Assembly: GCF_000513895.2 (NCBI RefSeq)
Contig: NZ_CP165784.1
Coordinates: 124,001 to 188,000 of the forward strand
Direction: 5' to 3'
DNA length: 64,000 nucleotides
Origin: Ensifer sp. WSM1721
Lineage (GTDB): Bacteria > Pseudomonadota > Alphaproteobacteria > Rhizobiales > Rhizobiaceae
Both the position numbers and the translations under genes were made by a program. Positions 28,508-60,986 of this stretch are shown piece by piece. Each line of letters opens with the position of its first letter. The first letter of the stretch is position 1. The notes beneath the pieces were generated by a model. It ran no database searches and was not told the origin of the DNA. It saw only the letters and a program-made list of their open reading frames with translations.

Positions 28508-28942
28508 TTGGAGAAGTATGTCGGCGCCAAACTGCACGGGATTCGCGTGACGGGCTCGAAACTGAACTATCACGGATCGATCACGATCGATGCTGACTTC
28601 TGCTGTCAGGTCGGGATCAAACCGCTCGAATATGTCGAGATCTGGAACAAGATGTCGGGCGCGCGCATCAGCACCTATGTGCTCTACGGCGAAGCGGGTT
28701 CGCGGTGCTGCATACTCAATGGCGCCGCCGCCCGCACCTGCCAGGAGGGTGATGAGATCATCATCGCATCCAGCGTCTACGGCGAGGTGGAGGACGTTAT
28801 TGCACTTAAGCCAAAGGTGCTTGTTTTCGGCCTGGACAATTCCGTCGTCGATCGAATCGTCTATGAGGTTTTCAGAAAGCCAGACGGTTCTCTGGATATG
28901 AATATATCGAGCTTGGGACAGGCGTGCCCTGACGCGCCCTGA
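28508..28942 (+). CDS. panD: Aspartate 1-decarboxylase
   Basis: 144 residues, slightly longer than the E. coli enzyme. The self-cleavage site that forms the pyruvoyl cofactor is visible: LNYHGSITID, cutting between Gly and Ser. It makes beta-alanine for pantothenate and CoA. TTG start with AAGGAG 9 bases upstream. It lies 25 bases after bioZ and is probably in the same operon, coupling biotin and CoA supply. The intergenic stretch to 29139 holds no convincing gene. Confidence 0.93.
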   Translation: MEKYVGAKLHGIRVTGSKLNYHGSITIDADFCCQVGIKPLEYVEIWNKMSGARISTYVLYGEAGSRCCILNGAAARTCQEGDEIIIASSVYGEVEDVIALKPKVLVFGLDNSVVDRIVYEVFRKPDGSLDMNISSLGQACPDAP

Positions 28943-29139
28943 TCGATGCGGTGGCGCCCTGAACTCCTATCACACAGAAATTGTGCGGCAGATCAAAGCC
29001 GAAACGTGATGTCGAAGCGAGGTGCCACTGTGGTTATCCGACGAAAGGAAAAACTCTCGAGGAGATTCGAAGAGGAAGTTCAGTTCTTCAAGGGATCGCA
29101 AAGAGACAAGAAGGGCGTGGCGCAATGATCCCGACTTCG

Positions 29140-29376
29140 GTTCACGCTGCCCGGCACATGGCGGCGTACCGAGACGCACTTGCGTTTCAGCTCTGCGCAC
29201 AATGCCCCTCCCAAGTCGATGTCGCAACCGACCAGCTGGCCATCCGGATTGGGCGATGCAAATGGGGGTAAGCCGCCATCCAGTCCAAAGCGCAATTAAT
29301 TGTCCGCAGCAAACACAGACGAGTAGGTTACGAGGGTTGCGGCACTCATAGCAAAAGAAAGCAGATGTTTTCGCAT
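29140..29376 (-). pseudogene. Amino acid ABC transporter binding protein, N-terminal remnant
   Basis: The minus strand from an ATG at 29376 encodes a signal peptide (MRKHLLSFAMSAATLVTYSS, then VFAADN), an in-frame TAA, and LRFGLDGGLPPFASPNPDGQ followed by LVGCDIDLGGALCAELK, the start of a lysine/arginine/ornithine-type periplasmic binding protein. It loses similarity after KRKCVSV, so only the first quarter remains. Two lesions (ochre, truncation) show real decay. Confidence 0.7.
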
Positions 29377-29394
29377 AGAGTTGTTCCCTTTGGT

Positions 29395-29530
29395 CTATTG
29401 TGGAGTTCGCGCCTCAAGGCGCATTGCCGCGTCGAGAATGATCGCGTCACGATACTTTCCGGCGACAATCTGGACCGCAATCGGCAGCCCCGATGTCGAT
29501 CGCCCCATGCGCCTGCTTTCGAACCGCGCG
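29395..29530 (-). pseudogene. Amidase C-terminal remnant
   Basis: The minus strand reads [20 protein letters not shown] and DAAMRLEA before a stop at 29395. This resembles the GLPxGVQIVG C-terminal segment of amidase-signature enzymes. The catalytic Ser-Ser-Lys part is absent. The fragment is short, so the family call is moderate. Confidence 0.5.
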
Positions 29531-29574
29531 GACGAGCAGCAGCGGCTTTTTGAGTTGATTCTCGCCGGCACTTC

Positions 29575-29990
29575 ATGGCTGCCGCCGGGCTTATGAACGC
29601 CGCGCGTCGTCATGCACATGTGGCCCGCCTCGATCACGACCGCGACGCCGCGCGGCTCAAGAACCCGCTCGATAGTATCCGCGATTAGCGAGGTCAGCGT
29701 TTCCTGAATCTGCAGGTGCTTTGCAAACCCTCGACCACGCGCGCAAGCTTGCTGATACCCACCACCGGACGGTTGGGCAGATAGGCGACATGCACCTTAC
29801 CGATTATCGGCGCGATATGGTGCTCGCAATGGGATTCCAGCCGCATGTTGCGAAGCACGATCATGTCATCATAGTCAGCGGTCTCCTCGAAGGTCCTCGC
29901 CAACAGTTCAGCGGGGTCGGTCATGTAGCCCTCGAAAAATTCCTCATAGGCACGCATGACACGCGCAGGCGCGTTGCTGCGCACCATCGA
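29575..29990 (-). pseudogene. folE: GTP cyclohydrolase I remnant
   Basis: The minus strand carries [20 protein letters not shown] and [20 protein letters not shown] (zinc Cys and His), then after a frameshift near 29715 [20 protein letters not shown] and [20 protein letters not shown] with the second zinc Cys. About the first 50 residues are missing, replaced at about 29990 by IS110 sequence, and the C-terminus is cut. It cannot be functional; a housekeeping folE must exist elsewhere. Confidence 0.85.
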
Positions 29991-30079
29991 AACCGGCGAG
30001 ACGCATTATTGGAGGCGAAGCCGGCAATGTCTTTGGCACAAGGGAGCGACCAGCGGACTTGTCCAAAGGGTTGCGGAGA

Positions 30080-30432
30080 TCCGGATCGACGACGACCAGG
30101 ACTCCGTCTGGCTTCGCGTCGCGCGCGATGGCAACACGCGCCTTGTTAGTACCTCTAATCTTTAGGTGTTCGTATTGGGCGCGAAGCTGCGCATCACTGG
30201 CGATGGCAGGGGCGACAGCTTTCACGAAAGCCCAGCGCAGCCACTTGTTGCCCTGCTTGATGATCTTGCCATGGAAGGTCTTGCCGCCGGAGGAATAGGT
30301 CGACGGCACCAGTCCGGCATAGGCGGCAAGCTTCTTCGAGGTGCGGAACCGCGCAATGTCGCCGATCTCCGCATCGATTAGTCTGGCGAAGAACTCACCG
30401 ACTGGCGGCCGACGGCCGCAGGATTGAGCCAA
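30080..30432 (-). pseudogene. IS110 family transposase remnant (C-terminal domain)
   Basis: The minus strand reads VGEFFARLIDAEIGDIARFR, TSKKLAAYAGLVPSTYSSGG and FHGKIIKQGNKWLRWAFVKA, the Tnp20 part of an IS110/IS116/IS902 transposase of a different subgroup from the one at 19.4-20.5 kb. It breaks after [10 protein letters not shown], close to folE remnant sequence. No N-terminal domain is present. Sequence from 30433 to 30703 has no gene I recognise. Confidence 0.75.
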
Positions 30433-30703
30433 GGCCGCGTTAGCGGCCCTGGTCCCGATTCCATTCCGTCCTGACCGTCAGGTCTGCCTCGAAGACGAAC
30501 GGCAGTTTCACCAAAAGTCCTGGCGATCGACCATTCAGATGTCCCGATCCTGCGGCGCCCGAACATCGGTCGCGGCCGCTGGCTTGGAAGAAGCTGATGG
30601 CTTGGTTCATGGTAAGAGCTCCTGTGATCTGCGTTATTGCGGAGTTACGCGGCAGGCCTGACAGGGGCCTGCACCCGCAGGGGCGCAGCGTCAGCTGAGC
30701 ACC

Positions 30704-31094
30704 TTACATGTGCTGCTCCCTAGGAGTTGCAATCAACTCCACCAGTTCTCTGGCAGAGATTCGTTGGGCTCAATGTCGATACCCAGAGCTGCAATTGCCT
30801 TCGTTTGTGCCACAGCGGCCGCTGCGACTGTGTCGTGATGGGCCAAAGAGCCAACGATCCCAGCCGGCCAAGTCGGGCACCGGATCGCGTCTTCAAGATC
30901 GGAATTGGTGGAAAGCCAAGTTTGCCGAGCAGGGTTCGGGCAACTATTCTTGCAGCGCCACTTTGGCGCCGAACTTTGGGAACAGCGCGTCCGAGGGCGG
31001 CAAGTTCGGATGAAAACAAGGTGTCCGCGTCCGCGTGTTCTACCAAACGGATGCCGGCGATGATGCTCGGTTGGTCAAGCGTGATAATCTCCAC
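30704..31094 (-). pseudogene. 4'-phosphopantetheinyl transferase (Sfp/EntD type), truncated
   Basis: From a GTG at 31094 the minus strand encodes ARIVARTLLGKLGFPPIPIL, then in a second frame TWPAGIVGSLAHHDTVAAAA and ALGIDIEPNE, the WPAGIVGS and GxDxE motifs of EntD-like enzymes. Frameshifts lie near 30885 and 30740, and the KES..K helix is missing because the sequence ends after TPREQHM. An intact homologue is at 58740-59393. A FixK-type box 90 bases upstream is correctly placed to have driven this gene. Confidence 0.75.
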
Positions 31095-31183
31095 CTAAGC
31101 TCTTCGAGCGGGAATCTCTGCTATTGTAAGTTGCCGTCGCGAGCCCGCGGCTGGGGTTTTAATGAGGCTCGATGCGCGTCGCC

Positions 31184-31197
31184 TTGATCTAGATCAA
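31184..31197. promoter_or_regulatory. FixK/FNR-type box
   Basis: TTGATCTAGATCAA is a perfect anaerobox (TTGAT-N4-ATCAA). Toward the minus strand a TTAAAA at 31162-31157 sits where the -10 element should be if the box is centred at -41.5, pointing at the truncated phosphopantetheinyl transferase. Toward the plus strand the VOC gene begins 277 bases away. Such boxes are used by FixK or FNR under low oxygen, as in nodules. Confidence 0.7.
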
Positions 31198-31473
31198 AGC
31201 TCACCGACCCCATAGGGAACATGATCGCTTCGCCCGGTTCTAGGATCCAACGGTACCGCATGAGCCGCGGAAGGCGCTCGGCTACCCCCGAATGCAAGAT
31301 TCGTGACGATGGTGACCGCCATATCATAGTTAAGCCTGCTTGGAACCAGGCTGGTACCCGCCGGTGGGCGAAAGAGATGACACATATATCATTACTCTCG
31401 CCCAACATACAGCATACAGCATACATGCCGAGTCGAGAGTCCAAATGCGTTATCTAAAGAAAAGGAGCTGGAA

Positions 31474-32019
31474 ATGAGTCATCCCGTAAACGCGTCATTT
31501 GACGGCGCGTCGCAAGACACCACACAGGTGGATGACCACACTAACCTGCGATTTCGTGGGATCGACCACATCGCCTTGGCCGTTCATAGACTGGAAGACG
31601 CTATTCATTTGTTTCAAGGTGTCCTTGGTTTTAACCTCAGGCGCCGATTCCACATAAAGGGTAAAAAGACTGGTATGGTGTGCGCCGACATGGTTCGCGA
31701 CGGGATGTGCTTTGTACTTTGTCAAGGCACAGAACCAGAATCGCAGGTGTCTCAACTTGTCGAGAATTTTGGGGTAGGTCTGGCCCATGTCGCGCTGGCT
31801 GTGGACGATGTGTCGGCGATGATCGAGGCCCTCAAGAAGCGAGGGCTGTCGTTTGATACAGCCGTAATAAGCGGACCGGGCCTAACACAGGCGTTCTCTT
31901 CGCGATGCCCTAACACCGGCTTGAGCATCGAACTTGTACATCGGAACGGCGAGGAAGGATTTCTCGACAACAACGTCCAAGAACTTTTTGAGCAGTTGGA
32001 GCAGTCCGGGAAATACTGA
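31474..32019 (+). CDS. VOC (glyoxalase/dioxygenase fold) family protein
   Basis: 181 residues with two beta-alpha-beta-beta-beta motifs: FRGIDHIALAVHRLEDAIHL with a metal His, VGLAHVALAVDDVSAMIEAL with a second His, and GLSIELVHR with the metal Glu. AAAAGGAGCTGGAA precedes the ATG. Length fits methylmalonyl-CoA epimerase or glyoxalase-like single-unit VOC proteins rather than full HPPD. It sits between a FixK box and the NRPS promoter, so it may act in precursor supply or self-protection for the peptide; that is inference. Confidence 0.8.
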   Translation: MSHPVNASFDGASQDTTQVDDHTNLRFRGIDHIALAVHRLEDAIHLFQGVLGFNLRRRFHIKGKKTGMVCADMVRDGMCFVLCQGTEPESQVSQLVENFGVGLAHVALAVDDVSAMIEALKKRGLSFDTAVISGPGLTQAFSSRCPNTGLSIELVHRNGEEGFLDNNVQELFEQLEQSGKY

Positions 32020-32289
32020 GCGAACATGGACGGTCCCAGTCCCCCAATGTGTAGGCGGCCGTGGAATGCACGACTGTATTGCGGTCACGGTCGATCAGAT
32101 TCAGTCATGTGTCCGACCTGCAATCCACAGCATCGATGCCACTAGTCATGCGAGGTCCGCTGATGGCGGGCCGAAGTCCGCCGAAGGAGAGGCCGCAAGC
32201 GAAATGTGCATCGGGCTAGCGGCATGACGGCTGTGGCACCGATCACCAGCAACCGTCAGATGATGCGATCGCCCCTTTGCTGCCCGTGT
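32020..32289. other. Intergenic region, no convincing gene
   Basis: About 270 bases after the VOC gene. Overlapping short frames on both strands show no known motif; I see nothing functional in it. Confidence 0.3.
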
Positions 32290-32430
32290 GCGCAAAAATC
32301 TGGGCGGATGCCGAGGCCATGTGCGAAGCGCCGCCTGGCGGTTTATTCCGGTCGAGAGCTCCAAGCATCAGACACCGCCATGGTGTTGAAGGTGCGTTAC
32401 CTATTGATGGCGGAAAGGCAGGAGACACTG
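32290..32430 (+). pseudogene. Degenerate IS110-like transposase fragment
   Basis: One plus frame reads ADAEAMCEA (compare AADAEAICEA of IS110 transposases) and another continues AMVLKVRYLLMAERQ, resembling the helix after the DEDD domain. The parts are frameshifted, short and isolated. I judge it an old IS110 scar just upstream of the NRPS promoter. Confidence 0.4.
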
Positions 32431-32527
32431 TCGCTCAGTCACCGGCCGCGGAAGGAGTCCTGCAACCGCGAACTACGGAAGACGAGCAGGCGAGTCCAGT
32501 ATACCGGGCCAAATTCGGATCGCCCGA

Positions 32528-32615
32528 TGTTCGATGTCAGACACTCGTCATGGCAGTTTTATAGCGACCGTCTTGTTTAGACGCGTTTTTCTCGCTTGGC
32601 ACGAAAAATGCCAAG
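32528..32615 (+). promoter_or_regulatory. NifA-type UAS plus sigma-54 (-24/-12) promoter for the NRPS operon
   Basis: TGT-N10-ACA (32528-32543) is a perfect NifA upstream activator sequence. Downstream, TTGGCACGAAAAATGCC (32596-32612) has GG and GC separated by 10 bases and a perfect TGGCACG -24 element, as in RpoN promoters. The UAS centre is about 87 bases before the expected start near 32623, the usual distance. The -24/-12 element is also a perfect 7-bp inverted repeat (CTTGGCA, TGCCAAG). The aminotransferase-NRPS genes start about 160 bases downstream. Confidence 0.7.
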
Positions 32616-32640
32616 CCCTCCACAATCGGAGTAAGAGCAA

Positions 32641-32694
32641 TGTTCGACGATCACACTCGCCAATCAGACGGCTATTTTCTGAAACCGGTCTAGC
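32641..32694 (+). CDS. Possible 17-residue leader peptide
   Basis: MFDDHTRQSDGYFLKPV, preceded by GGAG 8 bases before its ATG and starting about 18 bases after the predicted sigma-54 start site. I recognise no family. It may be a regulatory leader peptide or chance. Confidence 0.25.
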
Positions 32695-32781
32695 CCGTGC
32701 CGCTGGTTTCAACGGAATGCTGCTGTCGAACCCACACTGGTGTGATCCTCACCTTGCCGGTAGTTCTGCGTGGGGTCCACG

Positions 32782-34077
32782 ATGGATTATATGCCGCCAA
32801 CCTCAGTAATGAACTTCTTAAACGAGGTCTCGGGTTCGTTTCCGTCGGCGATTTCCCTGGCCTCGGGCAGACCAAGTGATCGTTTCTTCGATAGGCTTGA
32901 CCCCCAGGCGCTGTTGAATGCGCTAGTGGTGTATGAGCGGTATTCAGCCGGCGATCACGGAGGTGGGCAAGTACACTCTCAGTTGTTGCAGTATGGACGA
33001 ACTGCCGGCCTCATCAGCGAGCTCGTTGCACAACAGGTTCGATCCGATGAGGGGGTTGCCGCGAGGACTGATCGCGTACTAATCACGTCAGGCTGCCAGG
33101 AGGCGCTTGCTGTCTGCCTGCCGGCGCTGTGTCCCGAACCTTCGGACGTGCTCCTGGTCTGCAACCCCACCTACGTTGGCGTAACCGGTGCAGCTAAGGC
33201 CGAAAGGGTCGCCGTTGCAGCCTTACCCAACTCAGGGCCTTGCGTTGCAGAGGCAATCGAGCGCGCAGTCCTGCAATTGCGCCGAAATGGTCGGAGGGCT
33301 CGGGCGGTATATCTTATCCCCGATTTTGATAATCCGACCGGGCGCGTTCTCGATTCGGCCGCACGATGCGATGTACTTCAAGTGTGCGCCAGACATCGGG
33401 TCATCATTCTGGAGGATAACCCATATCGGCTATTTCGGTATGAAGGTGATGCGATCCCTCCGATGGCCGCTTTGGATGAGGTAGGAAGTGTCATCTACCT
33501 GTCTACATTCTCCAAGACGCTAACCCCATCTCTCCGCGTGGGAGCTGCGATACTGCCCGAGACGATATTTGGAGACGCGGGAGCTTGCCGAGTACTTTGG
33601 GAAGATCTGGTTCAGCGCAAGAGTTTCGTTACCCTCAATACGAGCCAAATTACACAAGCGATCGTGGCAGGGCTGTTGATCGAACAGGGGGTAAGCTTGC
33701 GTGGCTGGATACGGCCGGCGCTGGATTGGTATCGTGCCAACCGCGACCTTATGTTGAGTCAGCTGGATTGTGTGTTTTCGCCGTTCTCGGATCAGATTCG
33801 ATGGAATCGCCCCTCCGGCGGCTTCTTCCTGACCCTCGATCTTCCTTTCAGATTTAGCGCGGAGAGCATGAACGAGTGTGCAAGAGATGACAATGTCATC
33901 GTTATGCCCATGAGCTTCTTCGCGTTGGATGACTCTCAAGACTACAGGATTCGATTAGCGTTCAGCGCGGTTACTCCCGAACAGATCCGAACCAGTGTGA
34001 CCGGTTTGGGCCGCTACGTGGCGCGGCGGCTTGGGCGGGAATTGCCCAGCTTGGTGGGTGGACTGCGGGAGGGATAA
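32782..34077 (+). CDS. PLP-dependent aminotransferase (class I/II)
   Basis: About 431 residues from the ATG at 32782 (MDYMPPTSVMNFLNEVSGSF). Fold-type I features: LITSGCQEALAVCLPALC, DFDNPTGRV, EDNPYRLFRYEG, and the PLP lysine in YLSTFSKTLTPSLRVGA. It resembles aminotransferases of the 2-aminoadipate/MocR-like group, including those that make phenylglycine-type residues for NRPS products. The stop is 2 bases before the NRPS ATG, with GGGAGGGATAAAG spanning the junction, so the two are co-translated. It probably supplies an amino acid to the assembly line; which one is unknown. Confidence 0.85.
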   Translation: MDYMPPTSVMNFLNEVSGSFPSAISLASGRPSDRFFDRLDPQALLNALVVYERYSAGDHGGGQVHSQLLQYGRTAGLISELVAQQVRSDEGVAARTDRVLITSGCQEALAVCLPALCPEPSDVLLVCNPTYVGVTGAAKAERVAVAALPNSGPCVAEAIERAVLQLRRNGRRARAVYLIPDFDNPTGRVLDSAARCDVLQVCARHRVIILEDNPYRLFRYEGDAIPPMAALDEVGSVIYLSTFSKTLTPSLRVGAAILPETIFGDAGACRVLWEDLVQRKSFVTLNTSQITQAIVAGLLIEQGVSLRGWIRPALDWYRANRDLMLSQLDCVFSPFSDQIRWNRPSGGFFLTLDLPFRFSAESMNECARDDNVIVMPMSFFALDDSQDYRIRLAFSAVTPEQIRTSVTGLGRYVARRLGRELPSLVGGLREG

Positions 34078-34079
34078 AG

Positions 34080-58015
<23,936 letters not shown>

Positions 58016-58149
58016 ATCTCGGACAGTACAGTCTCGTCGAATCGACTTTCGTTTCACGACGACGAACGCTCATGGTCTCCACCACGCTTCACGTCGCCAG
58101 TCTTCCTTCCAAACGTTGACGTTTGACCAACATCCCAAGAGGCGACGAC

Positions 58150-58195
58150 TGTCGCATCTCTAACTGGCGCATATGTCGCATCTCTAAACTGCCGC
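58150..58195 (+). repeat. Short tandem repeat, possible IS end
   Basis: TGTCGCATCTCTAA occurs at 58150 and again at 58174, each followed by a similar CTGGCGC or CTGCCGC. It lies between the NRPS stop and a YecA fragment and may be the edge of a lost insertion sequence. Confidence 0.4.
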
Positions 58196-58219
58196 TACAG
58201 GAGAAAATCGCCTAAGCTA

Positions 58220-58317
58220 AAGGACCAGCCACCCACAAGGATGTTGCTGCCGTCGCCGAAGCGCTCGTCAATATCCGAACCTACTTCATGCCAAAGCGGG
58301 CAAAGCAGAAGTTCTGA
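58220..58317 (+). pseudogene. UPF0149/YecA C-terminal fragment (second copy)
   Basis: Reads DVAAVAEALVNIRTYFMPKR and AKQKF to a TGA at 58315. It is nearly the same as the C-terminus of the gene at 12942-13507, in opposite orientation. Only about 32 codons remain. The adjoining 58318-58390 also matches 12877-12940, so a larger segment was duplicated. Sequence from 58391 to 58739 has no gene I can name, although a minus frame reads EELAAKLIEISKRHHESGHS, a possible end of an unknown protein. Confidence 0.6.
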
Positions 58318-58739
58318 AGAAAGTGCTATTGCGATTCCGTCAACACCGAAAGCAGTGGGCTGTTCGTCGCGCTCACGCTTGATCTGAGCAATTCGCGTAG
58401 AATGGCCGGATTCATGGTGCCGCTTTGAGATTTCGATAAGCTTGGCCGCAAGCTCCTCAGCGGCGGGGGAATCCGCATTTTTCGTGTTTTGAGCTCTTCG
58501 TCGAATAAGCCTTACAGCAATTCTAGGTCGTTCGGAGTGAGGACGTGAAGGTCGCCCCAAGGGAAAGGAAACGTGGGTGAATCTCCTTTCGTCAGTCGAT
58601 AAGCGGAAGGCTCGCAGGTGCCCCGGCTGGCTGCCGTCGTTATTGTACACCTAATGACGGACGTCGCTGAAAGCCGTAGGTTAATATCCGGGCTCAACGC
58701 CCTCTGCCGACCGGTTCAAGCGGCAAAATGGTCACCCTT

Positions 58740-59393
58740 TTATCGCGGGACCGCAATGAAAACTGCAGTCAGTATAAGTCCGTTTGCAATAAGGAAGCGA
58801 CCGCGGAGCTCCCGCGGACAATCGTTCGCCGGCACGAGTGTGTGCGGAAGCTGAGCAACAAATGAGCCATCGTCCGGAACGATCGTGATCACGGCATCCT
58901 CGAAGCCCAACCATTCACGTGTAAGCGGGAACCACGCCTTAAAGATGCTCTCCTTAGCGCTAAAGAGCAGCCGTCCCCAATTGAGGCGTCCGGACGCGTT
59001 GGCAATCCAATATCGCTCCTCGTCACCCGAAACGAGCGACAATACGCCCGAGGGCAGCTCCTCGTCGACTTCTGCATCGATTCCAAGCGCAACGTAGTCT
59101 TTCTCCAAGGCCACAGCCGCGGCATAGAATCCACCGCAATGTGTTATGCTGCCCACGATGCCAGTCGGCCAAAGCGGTTCCCGGTGAGGCCCACTTGGGA
59201 TCGCGCACGGAGGAAAGCCAAGCTTGGACAATGCCGCTCTAGCACAGGTCCGCCCGATCGAGAATTCACGCCTTCTGCTTTTGACCGCGGTGGCGATTGC
59301 ACTCTCTTCTTCGGCCATCACTTTGACACCGCTACCTTCACTTGCTCGACAAGTCTGCACGGCAACATTTGATGGAAGCAGCGTTTCTATCAC
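58740..59393 (-). CDS. 4'-phosphopantetheinyl transferase (Sfp/EntD type)
   Basis: 217 residues from a GTG at 59393, which has GAGGAA 8 bases upstream; an in-frame start at 59507 is possible but adds an unusual extension. Motifs: LWPTGIVGSITH, the Mg-binding ALGIDAEVDE (GxDxE) and FSAKESIFKAWFPL (KES..K). It converts apo carrier domains to holo form with CoA, which all NRPS T domains here need. It lies after the MATE gene on the same strand (180-base gap) and is convergent with the large NRPS. It is the intact counterpart of the fragment at 30704-31094. Confidence 0.92.
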   Translation of the reverse strand: MIETLLPSNVAVQTCRASEGSGVKVMAEEESAIATAVKSRRREFSIGRTCARAALSKLGFPPCAIPSGPHREPLWPTGIVGSITHCGGFYAAAVALEKDYVALGIDAEVDEELPSGVLSLVSGDEERYWIANASGRLNWGRLLFSAKESIFKAWFPLTREWLGFEDAVITIVPDDGSFVAQLPHTLVPANDCPRELRGRFLIANGLILTAVFIAVPR

Positions 59394-59573
59394 CTGAGAC
59401 TTCCTCGCGCTCTGGCACAAAGTGCTGTTGGGGACCTCATGCAAAATCGCGCTTGCGGCGACGGCGGATTCAGCATTAGCAGCTAAGGGTAGGGATGACC
59501 CTCTCATTGGATCCGGCTGGGCCAGTTATAATCCCAAGCAGGTCCTAAATGATCGCCACGTTCGCCCCAGCTC

Positions 59574-60986
59574 TCAGCGTTCACCGCTCGTTGGCCGGGA
59601 AAGGAGCCTACCTTTAAGATCGCGGAACTGCCTGAGCATTACAAATACAGCCAGCAGCCCAGCCAGCAGCTCAGCAGCTGCCTGGCTGATCAATAGTCCT
59701 TTGAAGCCCCAAATATCCGGCAACAGTAGTATGGCTGGTACAAAGAGATATCCTTGCCTTGCGAAGGAAACGACCGCGCTCAGACTTGCTCTCCCGAACG
59801 ACTGAAGCATGGTTATTACAACGTACTGAACACCAAAGAGCCCGAAAAAGAGATGGAACAAGATGCAGGTCGAGACAGCGATTTCAGCCACGTCCTCGCT
59901 ATCGCTCAAAAGTCGGACGATTGGCCGCGCAAAAATCACGACCACAGCAGAAAAGGTAGCTGAAAATGCAAAGGCCACAGATAGCATGAACTTCGCGGCC
60001 TTCTGTGCCCGAGCGAAATCCTGTGCTCCCCAGCTGAAGCCGAGAATCGCCTGGGAGCCTATGCATAGGCCCATGATCGGGAGCGCCCCGATTGTTAACA
60101 ATCGTGAGGCTATACCCACTGCGGCAATGGAATCGTCGCCGAATGGTGCAGCAGCCCTGTACAAGAGCACGAAAGCAACAGCAGACAACATACCGGTGAT
60201 GGTTGCGGGAGCTCCAACGGCGGTAATCTGCTTTACGCGGTCGCCCCTCAAAGTGATGTAGGAAGGTCGGACCCGGACAATCCCACGCTGCTTCACGAAA
60301 TATACGGCGTAGAGGCTGGTGGCGGCGATCTGAGACAACAGTGTTGCGAGCGCCGCGCCGCGAACTTCGAGATCCAGCGAAAAAATTAGGATCGGATCGA
60401 GCAGGGCATTTAGCGTAAATGCCGTAATCATGGTCCACATGCTGAATCGAGTGTTACCCTCGGCCCTCACGATGGACCCGTTGACCATGTTCAACAGCAT
60501 GAGAGTGTAGCCTAATAGGAGCGTCGATGCGTATTCGAGCGCGGCTGGCATTATTGTCCGACTGGCACCGAGCAAAGCGAAAACGTCGCGCAGCCTGAAA
60601 AGCAGAGCGACAGTAATTGCGACTCCGATCGGAGCCGCCAGAGCAAGTGCCGAGCTCGCGCCTCGACTCGCCTCCGCTGAATTGCCAGCGCCAAGATTGC
60701 GCGACACGAACGAAGCTGTGCCGACACCGATTCCCTGCCCGACTGAGGTGAGCAGGAGTACGATGGGCAAAGTCATGCTGACCGCGGCGATAGCCTGCGC
60801 ACTGAGTGTCCCCACAAAGATCGCATTCACGAACTGCTGAAGTGCATTCATCGACAAACCAATAATGGAGGGAATGGCGAGCCGCATGATGAGGCGGGAA
60901 ACCTTGCCGTCCAACAAACTGGTATGCCTTGCCGGTGAAGCCATCCGCTCGCCTTCACCCCTCATCGGTCGCTCCGACGGCCTCAT
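59574..60986 (-). CDS. MATE family efflux transporter
   Basis: 470 residues with about twelve hydrophobic segments in two halves (LAIPSIIGLSMNALQQFVNA near the N-terminus; ITAVGAPATITGMLSAVAFV in the second half). MATE proteins export small molecules using Na+ or H+. Its ATG overlaps the stop of the upstream NRPS gene (ATGA), so the two are translated together. It is the likely exporter of the nonribosomal product. Confidence 0.92.
   Translation of the reverse strand: MRPSERPMRGEGERMASPARHTSLLDGKVSRLIMRLAIPSIIGLSMNALQQFVNAIFVGTLSAQAIAAVSMTLPIVLLLTSVGQGIGVGTASFVSRNLGAGNSAEASRGASSALALAAPIGVAITVALLFRLRDVFALLGASRTIMPAALEYASTLLLGYTLMLLNMVNGSIVRAEGNTRFSMWTMITAFTLNALLDPILIFSLDLEVRGAALATLLSQIAATSLYAVYFVKQRGIVRVRPSYITLRGDRVKQITAVGAPATITGMLSAVAFVLLYRAAAPFGDDSIAAVGIASRLLTIGALPIMGLCIGSQAILGFSWGAQDFARAQKAAKFMLSVAFAFSATFSAVVVIFARPIVRLLSDSEDVAEIAVSTCILFHLFFGLFGVQYVVITMLQSFGRASLSAVVSFARQGYLFVPAILLLPDIWGFKGLLISQAAAELLAGLLAVFVMLRQFRDLKGRLLSRPTSGER

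Noticed and set aside
31121..31444. Minus-strand 107-residue frame over the FixK box
   Set aside because: No recognisable protein and it would read through the regulatory site; judged non-coding.
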